Shown: positions 31,980 to 38,247 of the stretch, piece by piece
How positions within the stretch are numbered: the first letter of the stretch is position 1
How the letters are laid out: every line of letters starts with the position of its first letter
IMG/VR virus record: IMGVR_UViG_3300040801_003073
Span: 1 to 41,956 of that record
Source: a virus
Strand: one strand, 5' to 3'
Length of the DNA: 41,956 nucleotides
The notes under the pieces: generated by a model
The model's input: only the letters and a program-made list of their open reading frames with translations
What the model was told of the DNA's origin: nothing
Database searches by the model: none
Made by a program: the position numbers and the translations under genes

Positions 31980-32098
31980 TCTTTATCTTCTATTATCATA
32001 ATATCAATGTTGATTTCTTCTTTTAATATTTGAAATAAAAGAATTAAAAGCGATATAATACTTATTATAAGCGCTACTATACTAATAATATTCTCCAT
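31952..32098 (-). CDS. 48-aa single-span membrane protein
   Basis: A short leftward gene between bet and the 94-aa gene. It has a hydrophobic first half (MENIISIVALIISIISLLIL) and an acidic tail ending DLQKDENNI, which almost repeats the end of the upstream protein (LQKDEDNI). The ATG has the same leader as bet because both lie in the direct repeat. Likely a small inner-membrane protein; role unknown. Its tail may simply be a by-product of the duplication. Confidence 0.55.
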   Translation of the reverse strand: MENIISIVALIISIISLLILLFQILKEEINIDIMIIEDKDLQKDENNI

Positions 32099-32162
32099 TT
32101 TAAACCATAAATTGTTGCTACATTATTGATATTATTATATATTATCCTCATCTTTTTGTAAA
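32096..32162. repeat. Direct repeat copy 2 (before the 48-aa gene)
   Basis: Partner of the 31912-31979 repeat. On the minus strand it covers the last codons of the 94-aa gene, the leader and the start of the 48-aa gene. Confidence 0.8.
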
Positions 32163-32419
32163 GAATTTTCTAATAATTCAAGCCTATTATTAGCAGCATC
32201 TAGCATAACTTTAAAAGAATCTCTTCCTATAGAAAACTGTTCATCTAATATTTTTAATTCCTCAAACATACCAGCTTCGAGCATTCTATGTTTTAAGAAT
32301 ATTTGATAATCATCGCTTAATAATATTTTTGATAATTCTTTTACTTGTTGAGTAGCATTTTTTAACGCATTATAATAATCTTCTTTAGTCTTTATATTTT
32401 TTATATCTAAATTATCCAT
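32135..32419 (-). CDS. Hypothetical 94-aa helical protein
   Basis: A helical, charged protein (IKTKEDYYNALKNATQQVKE...LEELKILDEQF-like pattern) ending LQKDEDNI, with no recognised family. It overlaps the exonuclease gene by 8 nt and its end lies in the direct repeat. Position between exonuclease and annealase suggests an accessory recombination factor, but sequence gives no direct support. Confidence 0.65.
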   Translation of the reverse strand: MDNLDIKNIKTKEDYYNALKNATQQVKELSKILLSDDYQIFLKHRMLEAGMFEELKILDEQFSIGRDSFKVMLDAANNRLELLENSLQKDEDNI

Positions 32420-33371
32420 CTAATACCTCTTTTGATTTATTTAATCTAAATACTGGTTGAATTTCATTTAAAGGTTTTTTTTCTTTTAAACAAGCTTCAT
32501 AAGCTTCAGGAAATTTATTTTTAAGTTTTTTAGTATCAAATGTATCACGTTGTTTTTCTATTTTATGTGTAGCGATTTTATTTCCATTTAAATCATGTAA
32601 AGTATCATAACTACCCATATCATCTTTAAGTATTAATATAAGATCTTTTTTTTCTTTTTCCATGATATTGATAGATTTATCTAATTCAATAATTTTTTTA
32701 TATAAATTATACATTTCTGCAGTTGCTTTTATTACTTTATCTTTTTCTTTTTCATCATTTGGATGCTTAATTAATAAATCAGAATCCATAATAACAGGAG
32801 GTGGAATCATTTTTAAAACATGATCATGCCAGAATGAATGAGCTTTTTTTAATATCATTTCTTCTAATTCTAAATCACGTTCATAGGTATGAATTTGAAA
32901 ATCAGAGAAGCCTATTAATGCAGCGATATCGGCTCGTGGTTTATCTAAAACAAAGCAATACCAAGCAACTTGATAAAGCCATTCAGTTGGGAATTCATGA
33001 TTTGAATATTGCATTAAAGAATAATAACGATTTGTTTCTATTGTTTTACATTCCAGAATAAACTCGCGGTTATTTACCCATCTATCTATATTAGCAGCAG
33101 CAAATTTATGTTCTGGATGCACAAATAATGTTTCATCTATTTCTGTTATATTACCTGTTTTTTCTTCATATAAGCTAGCTACATAAGATTCAAGATCGCT
33201 TCCTACTCTAGTTCTTAATGTTTGAGTATCGTTTATCTCATCTGATAATTTATCTGTATATACTTTTAAAGGAGATGAATACTTATTATCTTGAAAAATA
33301 GATGATATATCCGATCCACCTAAGTATTTTTTACGTCTTCTTAAAAATTCTGAATAGTTTAATTCTTTCAT
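32412..33371 (-). CDS. YqaJ-like lambda-type exonuclease
   Basis: The 319-aa protein has the YqaJ/lambda exonuclease features: LGGSDISSIFQDNKYSSPLK, LRTRVGSDLESYVASLYEE, then the PD-(D/E)XK core with NIDRWVNNREFILECKT, where D and E-x-K coordinate metal, and YQVAWYCFVL. It degrades one strand to load Bet. The C-terminal ~120 residues are a coiled-coil extension (IIELDKSINIMEKEKKDLIL). It is first in the leftward operon, behind a near-consensus promoter. Confidence 0.9.
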   Translation of the reverse strand: MKELNYSEFLRRRKKYLGGSDISSIFQDNKYSSPLKVYTDKLSDEINDTQTLRTRVGSDLESYVASLYEEKTGNITEIDETLFVHPEHKFAAANIDRWVNNREFILECKTIETNRYYSLMQYSNHEFPTEWLYQVAWYCFVLDKPRADIAALIGFSDFQIHTYERDLELEEMILKKAHSFWHDHVLKMIPPPVIMDSDLLIKHPNDEKEKDKVIKATAEMYNLYKKIIELDKSINIMEKEKKDLILILKDDMGSYDTLHDLNGNKIATHKIEKQRDTFDTKKLKNKFPEAYEACLKEKKPLNEIQPVFRLNKSKEVLDG

Positions 33372-33396
33372 TGCATACTCCTAAATTGTCAGAAGT

Positions 33397-33425
33397 ATTA
33401 TACAGAAAATATTTAGTGTTTACAA
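33397..33425 (-). promoter_or_regulatory. Strong early promoter of the recombination operon
   Basis: On the minus strand: TTGTAA, a 17-bp spacer and a perfect TATAAT, 25 nt upstream of the exonuclease ATG. This is among the best sigma70 matches in the window. Confidence 0.65.
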
Positions 33426-33526
33426 CATATTTGGTTTAGTTTTTAATAGTAGTCTAAGCTAAAAATTATTTGTAACGGGCGGGGTTGTGAATTTTTTTTT
33501 CAAAAAAAGCTGGTAAAAAAGAAAAA

Positions 33527-33571
33527 GCCTCGCTAATATTGTTACTGCTAACACAACAAAAAAAACGAGGC
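33527..33571. promoter_or_regulatory. Inverted repeat overlapping the initiator RBS
   Basis: GCCTCG (33527-33532) and CGAGGC (33566-33571) form a 6-bp stem. The inner TTGTTA...TAACACAA can extend the structure. The 3' arm includes the GAGG Shine-Dalgarno of the initiator. It could hide the RBS or serve as an operator; which depends on where transcription starts. Confidence 0.4.
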
Positions 33572-33580
33572 ATATATTTC

Positions 33581-34927
33581 ATGACTGCATTATATAAACA
33601 TTCTAAAGATAGTCAACACCTAAATAACACTTTCTTAAATAAAAGTATATCATCTACTATTCACGATTGCAAAAGTTTTCACAGTGGCTTTACAATAATT
33701 GAAAATTCATTATTTAGACGCGATAGAAATTTATCAGAGTTAGCAACTAGAATAAAAACAAAAACATTACAATATAAATTACATACAGTTACTATTGAAT
33801 GGTTATATAAATCATTTGAAGAAAAAATCTGTAAAAAAACATTAATTAAAGGCTGTAATGAATTAGTAGAAAATAAAAAATGGAAATCAGAAAAAGTTCA
33901 AGTTGGTAAATTTAAACATAAATATGTATATACAATATTACCTGAGGAAGTTACTGGCAATTATTTCTTTTATGATAATCAAATATTGAATAATAATAAT
34001 TTATCTCATAATGCATTTTTAATAGCTGGATACTTACAAAGTCATGATGAAAGTTTTTATCATAACTTAACATTAGAAAAAATAGGATATGATACTGGTA
34101 TTAGAAAAAATCCTAAAGGTAATAAAATAACTATAACAAACGCATTAAATGAATTATTAGAATGCCAAGCAATAAATCGTAAAATAATTAGAGAAATTAA
34201 TAATGGTAAAAAGGTAAATAAAACTATTTATATTATTAATAAGAATTATTCTATTGTGGATAACTCTGTGGATAAGTATGTGGATAACTTTTCTAATGAG
34301 GCCGAAATTAAAAAATCTACTAGCGCCCAAAACTATACAATATATAATTCGACCCCTAATAAAGATAAGAATATTATTAAGAAAAAAGAAAAAGAAAAGA
34401 ATTTTAAAAAAGTTTTAAATAAATCTATAAAGGTTTCAGATGCAATCGCAGACGTTAATAATGACCTACAACTAGAAGTTACCAAAAATGAAGTTTTTGA
34501 CCCTCTGGTTGAACTCGAATCTGATAATATACGGGAGGCGGTTATTGTAGATAAGGATATTTTAGATAATGCCTTATGGGTTAATAGGCCTTATACCCTA
34601 GCTAACCTATGTAATCCGTTTAGTAAAAATGGTGCTTTAAATCCTAGTGTAGCTTTTACGATAAAAAAACTATCTGGTAGAGAATTTTCTTATCCTGAAT
34701 TACATAAATTAATTTGTAATATTCAAATTAGGTACCTAAATAAACATGAAAAACTGCCTGTTTATAGTAATCTCAATAACTTAATAGTATCAGTTATAGA
34801 AATGATAAAAAAAGAAAAACGCAAAGTGGACGATATCCGAACTTATGATAATTGGATGCCACAAGATTTACGTAATGCTATAGCAAGATCAAAATATGAG
34901 TTTACTGAATATCAGATTGAGTGGTAA
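33581..34927 (+). CDS. Replication initiator protein with internal origin
   Basis: The 448-aa protein has a likely winged-helix region (SHNAFLIAGYLQSHDES...LTLEKIGYDTGIRKNPKGNK...NALNELLECQAINRK), as in phage and plasmid initiators. A lysine-rich linker and a C-terminal helical domain follow (RPYTLANLCNPFSKNGALNP...LHKLICNIQIRYLNKHEKLP). In the middle it encodes VDNSVDKYVDNF, which is three exact DnaA boxes in DNA. I chose ATG 33581 with the GAGG RBS over an in-frame TTG at 33539. It is divergent from the recombination operon. Initiator is inferred from the boxes and fold; no Rep family was recognised with certainty. Confidence 0.65.
   Translation: MTALYKHSKDSQHLNNTFLNKSISSTIHDCKSFHSGFTIIENSLFRRDRNLSELATRIKTKTLQYKLHTVTIEWLYKSFEEKICKKTLIKGCNELVENKKWKSEKVQVGKFKHKYVYTILPEEVTGNYFFYDNQILNNNNLSHNAFLIAGYLQSHDESFYHNLTLEKIGYDTGIRKNPKGNKITITNALNELLECQAINRKIIREINNGKKVNKTIYIINKNYSIVDNSVDKYVDNFSNEAEIKKSTSAQNYTIYNSTPNKDKNIIKKKEKEKNFKKVLNKSIKVSDAIADVNNDLQLEVTKNEVFDPLVELESDNIREAVIVDKDILDNALWVNRPYTLANLCNPFSKNGALNPSVAFTIKKLSGREFSYPELHKLICNIQIRYLNKHEKLPVYSNLNNLIVSVIEMIKKEKRKVDDIRTYDNWMPQDLRNAIARSKYEFTEYQIEW
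34255..34287. other. Candidate replication origin: three DnaA boxes in tandem
   Basis: TGTGGATAA occurs at 34255, 34267 and 34279, a period of exactly 12 bp. Each is the perfect complement of the TTATCCACA DnaA box. The surroundings are AT-rich, as needed for unwinding. They lie inside the initiator gene. Confidence 0.75.
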
Positions 34928-34931
34928 AATT

Positions 34932-35249
34932 ATGCTTAAAATAATAGCAGCAATATATAGATGTAATGAAGAAATATATTTAAAAAAACATGATAAATTA
35001 AGTAATTTTGATATACTTAATCAATATAAAGATTTATTTATTTTTAAAACAAATTTAGATGATTATTTAAGTGAATTAGAAGATCAACTTAAAAGAAGAA
35101 ATATAGGTTTTTTAAACTATGATGAAATTCAAATAAAAGATGGAGAATGTAGAGAACCTAATTGTGATCATTGTGATTATAATTATATTTGTTATTTAAA
35201 AGAAATACTTGAAAAATATGATATTAAAAATAATAACTTCAGTTGTTAG
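34932..35249 (+). CDS. Small protein with Cas4/AddB-like cysteine cluster
   Basis: The 105-aa protein ends with CREPNCDHCDYNYICYLKEI, whose C-x4-C-x2-C-x5-C pattern resembles the iron-sulfur signature closing Cas4/AddB-type nucleases. However, no nuclease motifs are present upstream. It could bind zinc or an Fe-S cluster. The start at ATG 34932 follows the initiator stop by 4 nt; an overlapping in-frame start at 34896 is less likely. Confidence 0.6.
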   Translation: MLKIIAAIYRCNEEIYLKKHDKLSNFDILNQYKDLFIFKTNLDDYLSELEDQLKRRNIGFLNYDEIQIKDGECREPNCDHCDYNYICYLKEILEKYDIKNNNFSC

Positions 35250-35289
35250 GAAATTCTGAACAACTGTAAAGAAAAGTAAGAGGTTAACT

Positions 35290-35649
35290 ATGACTGAATT
35301 TTATATTGGCCTAATTATTTTAGGTATAATTAGTTTTTTTTATTATAAGTTAGTAAATCTATTTTTAGATCAAAAACAAAAATTAAGAACTAGGGAAACT
35401 ATTAATAACTATAAACTTAATGGATTATTAGATATTGATTTTAGTATTGAGAAAAATGGAAATAAATTTGGATCGATAAATAAAAAGATTAACTGTAATT
35501 ATACAATGATTAATATTCCATGCTTTAAATTTACTGATGATAGTGGAAATGAATATAATATAAAAATTAATACTAAATTAAATCTAGAAAATGATCATTT
35601 AAATACGATAAAATTTATGGTAGATGATAATGCGTTTATTAAAAAATAA
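35290..35649 (+). CDS. Membrane-anchored hypothetical protein
   Basis: The 119-aa protein has one N-terminal membrane segment (FYIGLIILGIISFFYYKLV) and a soluble beta-rich domain (LDIDFSIEKNGNKFGSINKK...MINIPCFKFTDDSGNEYNIK). The anchor lacks a cleavage site, so the domain is likely tethered to the inner membrane. No family recognised. AGAGG RBS. Possibly a superinfection-exclusion protein, but this is only position-based. Confidence 0.6.
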   Translation: MTEFYIGLIILGIISFFYYKLVNLFLDQKQKLRTRETINNYKLNGLLDIDFSIEKNGNKFGSINKKINCNYTMINIPCFKFTDDSGNEYNIKINTKLNLENDHLNTIKFMVDDNAFIKK

Positions 35650-35744
35650 AGAACAACTATGAAAATATTATTATTATCACAAATTATTATTACTAAAGTA
35701 ATTAATGAATTATTTTAAAAAATTTAAAGTAAATAGAAAGTAAT

Positions 35745-36074
35745 ATGGCAAGCTATAGATTAAATTTTGTAAAAAATATCTTAGAAAAAATAATACCACC
35801 TACAAAACCAATAGATAAAACAGGTGGTGTTTATGATACGTATTATGATTTAAAAGAAAGGGGCTTAATTTTAATTGTTTCTAATGGTGGAAATAAAACT
35901 TTTTATCTATATAAAAAAATTAAAAATAATCCTGAAAGAATAAAATTAGGAGGCTTTCCTGAATTATCTATATATGAAGCAAGAAAATTGGCTCAACAAA
36001 ATAAAAGATTAATTATTTCTGGAATAAATCCTAACCATGAAAAAAGAAAACTAAAAAGAATAACTAACGCTTAG
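35745..36074 (+). CDS. Stand-alone integrase arm-type DNA-binding domain
   Basis: The 109-aa protein matches the N-terminal arm-binding domain (DUF4102) of P4-type tyrosine integrases: GVYDTYYDLKERGLILIVSN, GGNKTFYLYKKI, KLGGFPELSIYEARKLAQQN, and GINPNHEKRK. The catalytic domain (R...HxxR...Y) is missing; after residue 109 the frame stops and the next genes run leftward. It may be a decayed integrase, or a small DNA-binding regulator or directionality factor. No intact integrase exists elsewhere in the window. It overlaps the next leftward gene by 11 nt at the 3' ends. Confidence 0.72.
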   Translation: MASYRLNFVKNILEKIIPPTKPIDKTGGVYDTYYDLKERGLILIVSNGGNKTFYLYKKIKNNPERIKLGGFPELSIYEARKLAQQNKRLIISGINPNHEKRKLKRITNA

Positions 36075-36324
36075 ATTTCTTATACCAATAAGCTGACTCA
36101 TCAAAAAAGTCAGGTGGGTAATAGCCAAGCTCAACTAAAGTTGGGTGGTTCTTTTCTCTAAACCTTATTTGTAATGCTAAGTAAGTTGCAAACTCTTTAC
36201 TATGGCCGCCATCATACTGTAATATAGCTATGCGCTCCTCGATCTCGTAACGCTCGTCTGGATCCTTAATTAGCTTTAATCTAAGCTTTAACCTTTCTAA
36301 ATCTTCAGATGCTTTCTTGATCAT
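36064..36324 (-). CDS. Hypothetical 86-aa charged protein
   Basis: A helical N terminus (ASEDLERLKLRLKLIKDPDE), then RYEIEERIAILQYDGGHSKE and an aromatic end (ELGYYPPDFFDESAYWYKKS). No domain recognised. It is the second gene of a leftward pair and overlaps the first by 20 nt. Its end overlaps the integrase fragment. Confidence 0.6.
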   Translation of the reverse strand: MIKKASEDLERLKLRLKLIKDPDERYEIEERIAILQYDGGHSKEFATYLALQIRFREKNHPTLVELGYYPPDFFDESAYWYKKSKR

Positions 36325-36631
36325 ATTTTTCTACAGCTTTTCTAATATATTTAGGTGCACGATAGTTAAACATCGAGCATACCTCAAATGTTTCACCAAC
36401 TACATCTTGTAAATAACATTGAAATGCTTCCCTAACCTTATGAAATATCTCATGAATATGAGCATTTTTAACTTCAAATTCCTTTTTTAAATCTGTAGTT
36501 TTTGTAAATGGTTCTCTAAAAACATAAGCATAAAATATATCATGATTTCTTATATGGAATTTTATATCTGGCCTATTTTTAATATGCCATTCTTTGAAAT
36601 TATTATATTGCGATATTAATTTGTCTTTCAT
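36305..36631 (-). CDS. Hypothetical 108-aa protein with helical C terminus
   Basis: The protein (KEWHIKNRPDIKFHIRNHDI, ...HEIFHKVREAFQCYLQDVVG, ...YRAPKYIRKAVEKYDQ) is helical. Its HKVREAFQCYL segment resembles NHVRELFRFYL of the 137-aa gene across the intergenic region, so the two may be distant paralogues. A five-G RBS (36636-36640 on the minus strand) fixes the start at 36631; longer in-frame starts lie in the promoter. Confidence 0.6.
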   Translation of the reverse strand: MKDKLISQYNNFKEWHIKNRPDIKFHIRNHDIFYAYVFREPFTKTTDLKKEFEVKNAHIHEIFHKVREAFQCYLQDVVGETFEVCSMFNYRAPKYIRKAVEKYDQESI

Positions 36632-36662
36632 TAAACCCCCTTTATTTGATCTGGTTACTTTT

Positions 36663-36691
36663 ATTATATTCTGTGCTGACTGGGAAGGCAA
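36663..36691 (-). promoter_or_regulatory. Promoter of the leftward two-gene unit
   Basis: On the minus strand: TTGCCT, a 17-bp spacer and a perfect TATAAT, about 30 nt before the ATG at 36631. Confidence 0.55.
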
Positions 36692-36780
36692 GCAGGGATC
36701 GAACTTTATAAAAATCACGCAAAAAACACGGATTTTATGTCAAGGCACAACTCGCAATTATTTTTTTTCTCCAATTGTAC

Positions 36781-36809
36781 CTTTTTTTATTTTCTAATTT
36801 TGTTATTAT
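36781..36809 (+). promoter_or_regulatory. Promoter copy 1 (candidate small RNA)
   Basis: A T-rich segment ending in TATTAT (36804-36809) shares 26 identical bases with copy 2 (36781-36806 = 36992-37017). The -35 region is weak (T-run). Confidence 0.45.
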
Positions 36810-36812
36810 ACT

Positions 36813-36934
36813 ATTGCACAACATAAAAAGTGTTGAAGGTTTTTTCCTTAAAGGATCAGGTACCTTTTTTTCTACTGGTTGTGCATTTATCATTTCGAAA
36901 AAAGGGAGCGCTAATTTGCCATCCCTTTTTTTTT
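36813..36934 (+). ncRNA. Candidate small structured RNA with its own terminator
   Basis: About 120 nt lie between promoter copy 1 and an intrinsic terminator, without a reading frame. The first 71 nt are closed by a perfect 8-bp helix TGCACAAC (36815-36822) / GTTGTGCA (36878-36885). Inside, AAAAAG pairs with CTTTTT and AAGG-T6-CCTT forms a hairpin. The last 40 nt are the terminator. It could be a regulatory or antisense RNA; no known family was recognised. Low-complexity A and T runs weaken the inner helices as evidence. Confidence 0.4.
36898..36934 (+). terminator. Intrinsic terminator of the candidate small RNA
   Basis: A 10-bp stem AAAAAAGGGA / TCCCTTTTTT (36898-36907 with 36922-36931) with a 14-nt loop runs into nine T residues. 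The A/T symmetry means it can also work leftward. Confidence 0.75.
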
Positions 36935-36991
36935 ATAAAAAACCATCTAAATATTTAATTTCGTTCACAAAATTCATCCCTTTTTTTTCTT

Positions 36992-37020
36992 CTTTTTTTA
37001 TTTTCTAATTTTGTTATAAT
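36992..37020 (+). promoter_or_regulatory. Promoter copy 2 (alpha-CTD operon)
   Basis: The same 26-bp core as copy 1 ends here in a perfect TATAAT (37015-37020), 53 nt before the first ATG of the operon. Confidence 0.5.
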
Positions 37021-37026
37021 GTTTGC

Positions 37027-37068
37027 GGGGGCAATGCTAGCCTAGGTTGCCCCTGTTCAAATAAGGGG
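37027..37068 (+). promoter_or_regulatory. Leader with two mutually exclusive hairpins
   Basis: Hairpin A pairs GGGGCAA (37028-37034) with TTGCCCC (37047-37053) around a 12-nt loop. Hairpin B pairs CCCCT (37050-37054) with AGGGG (37064-37068), which is the Shine-Dalgarno of the next gene. Both need the same CCCC, so A would free and B would hide the RBS. Confidence 0.45.
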
Positions 37069-37073
37069 ATAAT

Positions 37074-37487
37074 ATGACAAATTATATTTATTGTAACGGC
37101 GTATTGATAAAAGCAGAAACTAAAGAAGAATTAGAAGAAAAGATACAAATAGAAAAAGAAATACAAAGATGCTGCTATAAAAGAATGCCAAAGTTATTTG
37201 AAGAATTTAAAGAAACTTTTAATGAATATTATGATGAAATAGAAAGTTATGCATTTGAAAAAATTATCCTTGCAGAAGATCAAATGCTACCAAAAAAATT
37301 TTTGTCAGAAATGCCCAATATAAATATTAAACAATTAAAACAAATGCTAAATCATGTCCGTGAATTATTTAGATTTTATTTAATATTAAGAGAAGAATAT
37401 ACTATGTCTAAATTCTTAATTTATAATTCTACATCTGTATGCACAATTAAAAGAATTAGAAAAAGAATTCAAAATATGAAAGGATAA
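37074..37487 (+). CDS. Hypothetical 137-aa protein, first of the alpha-CTD operon
   Basis: The protein has a short beta start (TNYIYCNGVLIKAETKEELE) and then long helices (LFEEFKETFNEYYDEIESYAFEKI...IKQLKQMLNHVRELFRFYLI), ending with a basic tail (TIKRIRKRIQNMKG). The middle helix resembles that of the 108-aa leftward protein nearby. No known domain. The next gene starts 1 nt after its stop, so the two are co-expressed. Confidence 0.65.
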   Translation: MTNYIYCNGVLIKAETKEELEEKIQIEKEIQRCCYKRMPKLFEEFKETFNEYYDEIESYAFEKIILAEDQMLPKKFLSEMPNINIKQLKQMLNHVRELFRFYLILREEYTMSKFLIYNSTSVCTIKRIRKRIQNMKG

Positions 37488-37488
37488 T

Positions 37489-38247
37489 ATGGATTTACAA
37501 CAAGCTTTAGATAAAATATTATTTTTAAAAAATAAAATTGCAGAACAAGAAACTATCATTACTAATTTAAAAAATAAATATAATACACTTACCGTTAAAT
37601 TAAATAATGCTAATACAAATTATAAAGATTTATCAAATAGGTTTGATGAACAAAAATATGAGCTTGAAAGAATACATTATAATAATCAATTGGATTTAAA
37701 AGAATATAAGTCTAAAATAAGTGATTTAAAAATTGAAATTGAAAGCAAATCACCTGATTATATAAGAAAAAATATTGAATATGAATTTAGAAATGAGGTT
37801 AATAATTTAAAACAACGATTAGTAAATTATGAATTATTATTTGAATCAATGAATGGCGAAAATAATTTAGATTTATTAATTATGGATTTAAAAGAATTAA
37901 CAGAAAAATATAAAAATAAAAATATAGGAAAAATTTTTAATTGGAAAAATAACAGTGTTTTAGCATTGCCTTTGGATGATTTAGATATTACTATCCGCAC
38001 ATCAAATTGTTTGAAAAATGAAGGTATAAAATATATAGGCGATTTAATTCAATATAGCGAAAAAGAATTATTGCGTATACCCAACTTTGGCAGAAAATCA
38101 TTAAATGAATTAAAGACTATAGTAAGAAATTTACATTTAAATTTTGGGGCAACTATTTATAATTGGCCTCCTGAAAATATAGAAGAATTATCTATACAAG
38201 TTTTAGATAAATACAATGAAATTATTCATAGGATATCATATGCATGA
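37489..38247 (+). CDS. Coiled-coil protein fused to an RNA polymerase alpha C-terminal domain
   Basis: In this 252-aa protein residues ~1-120 are a long coiled coil. Residues ~159-233 are an unmistakable RNAP alpha-CTD: PLDDLDITIRTSNCLKNEGI, KYIGDLIQYSEKELLRIPNF, GRKSLNELKTIV, ...NWPPENI. By alignment from memory with E. coli alpha, R170, N173, C174, K176, G201, K203, S204 and E207 correspond to R265, N268, C269, K271, G296, K298, S299 and E302. These residues bind UP-element DNA and activators. The alpha N-terminal (assembly) domain is absent. It may bind UP elements, compete with host alpha or bridge regulators; that is inference. It overlaps the next gene by 8 nt. Confidence 0.88.
   Translation: MDLQQALDKILFLKNKIAEQETIITNLKNKYNTLTVKLNNANTNYKDLSNRFDEQKYELERIHYNNQLDLKEYKSKISDLKIEIESKSPDYIRKNIEYEFRNEVNNLKQRLVNYELLFESMNGENNLDLLIMDLKELTEKYKNKNIGKIFNWKNNSVLALPLDDLDITIRTSNCLKNEGIKYIGDLIQYSEKELLRIPNFGRKSLNELKTIVRNLHLNFGATIYNWPPENIEELSIQVLDKYNEIIHRISYA

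Larger units (their letters stand above)
36632..37073. other. 442-bp stretch with no gene; regulatory region
   Basis: I see no credible coding sequence on either strand: two forward frames exist but have no RBS and a Phe/Ser-rich, AT-driven composition. The stretch holds the leftward promoter, two rightward promoters with an identical 26-bp core, a candidate small RNA with a terminator, and a 5' leader hairpin of the alpha-CTD operon. Confidence 0.6.

Noticed and set aside
33490-33509. Facing T-run and A-run that could be a terminator or bent-DNA element
   Set aside because: No loop-closing G/C pairs and no gene ends there; in this AT-rich DNA it may be simple sequence.
35659-35718. A 19-codon frame starting ATGAAAATATTATTATTATC
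   Set aside because: Too short, of AT-driven composition and without support beyond the start codon.
36671-36715. TTCGATC-containing stretch that looks like a tRNA T-arm or attachment core on the minus strand
   Set aside because: The flanking bases do not form the T-stem and no cloverleaf or acceptor stem is found. It overlaps the leftward promoter.
36594-37008. Two rightward open frames in the gene-poor region
   Set aside because: They lack an RBS, are Phe/Ser-rich from T-runs, and run through the promoter and terminator signals.
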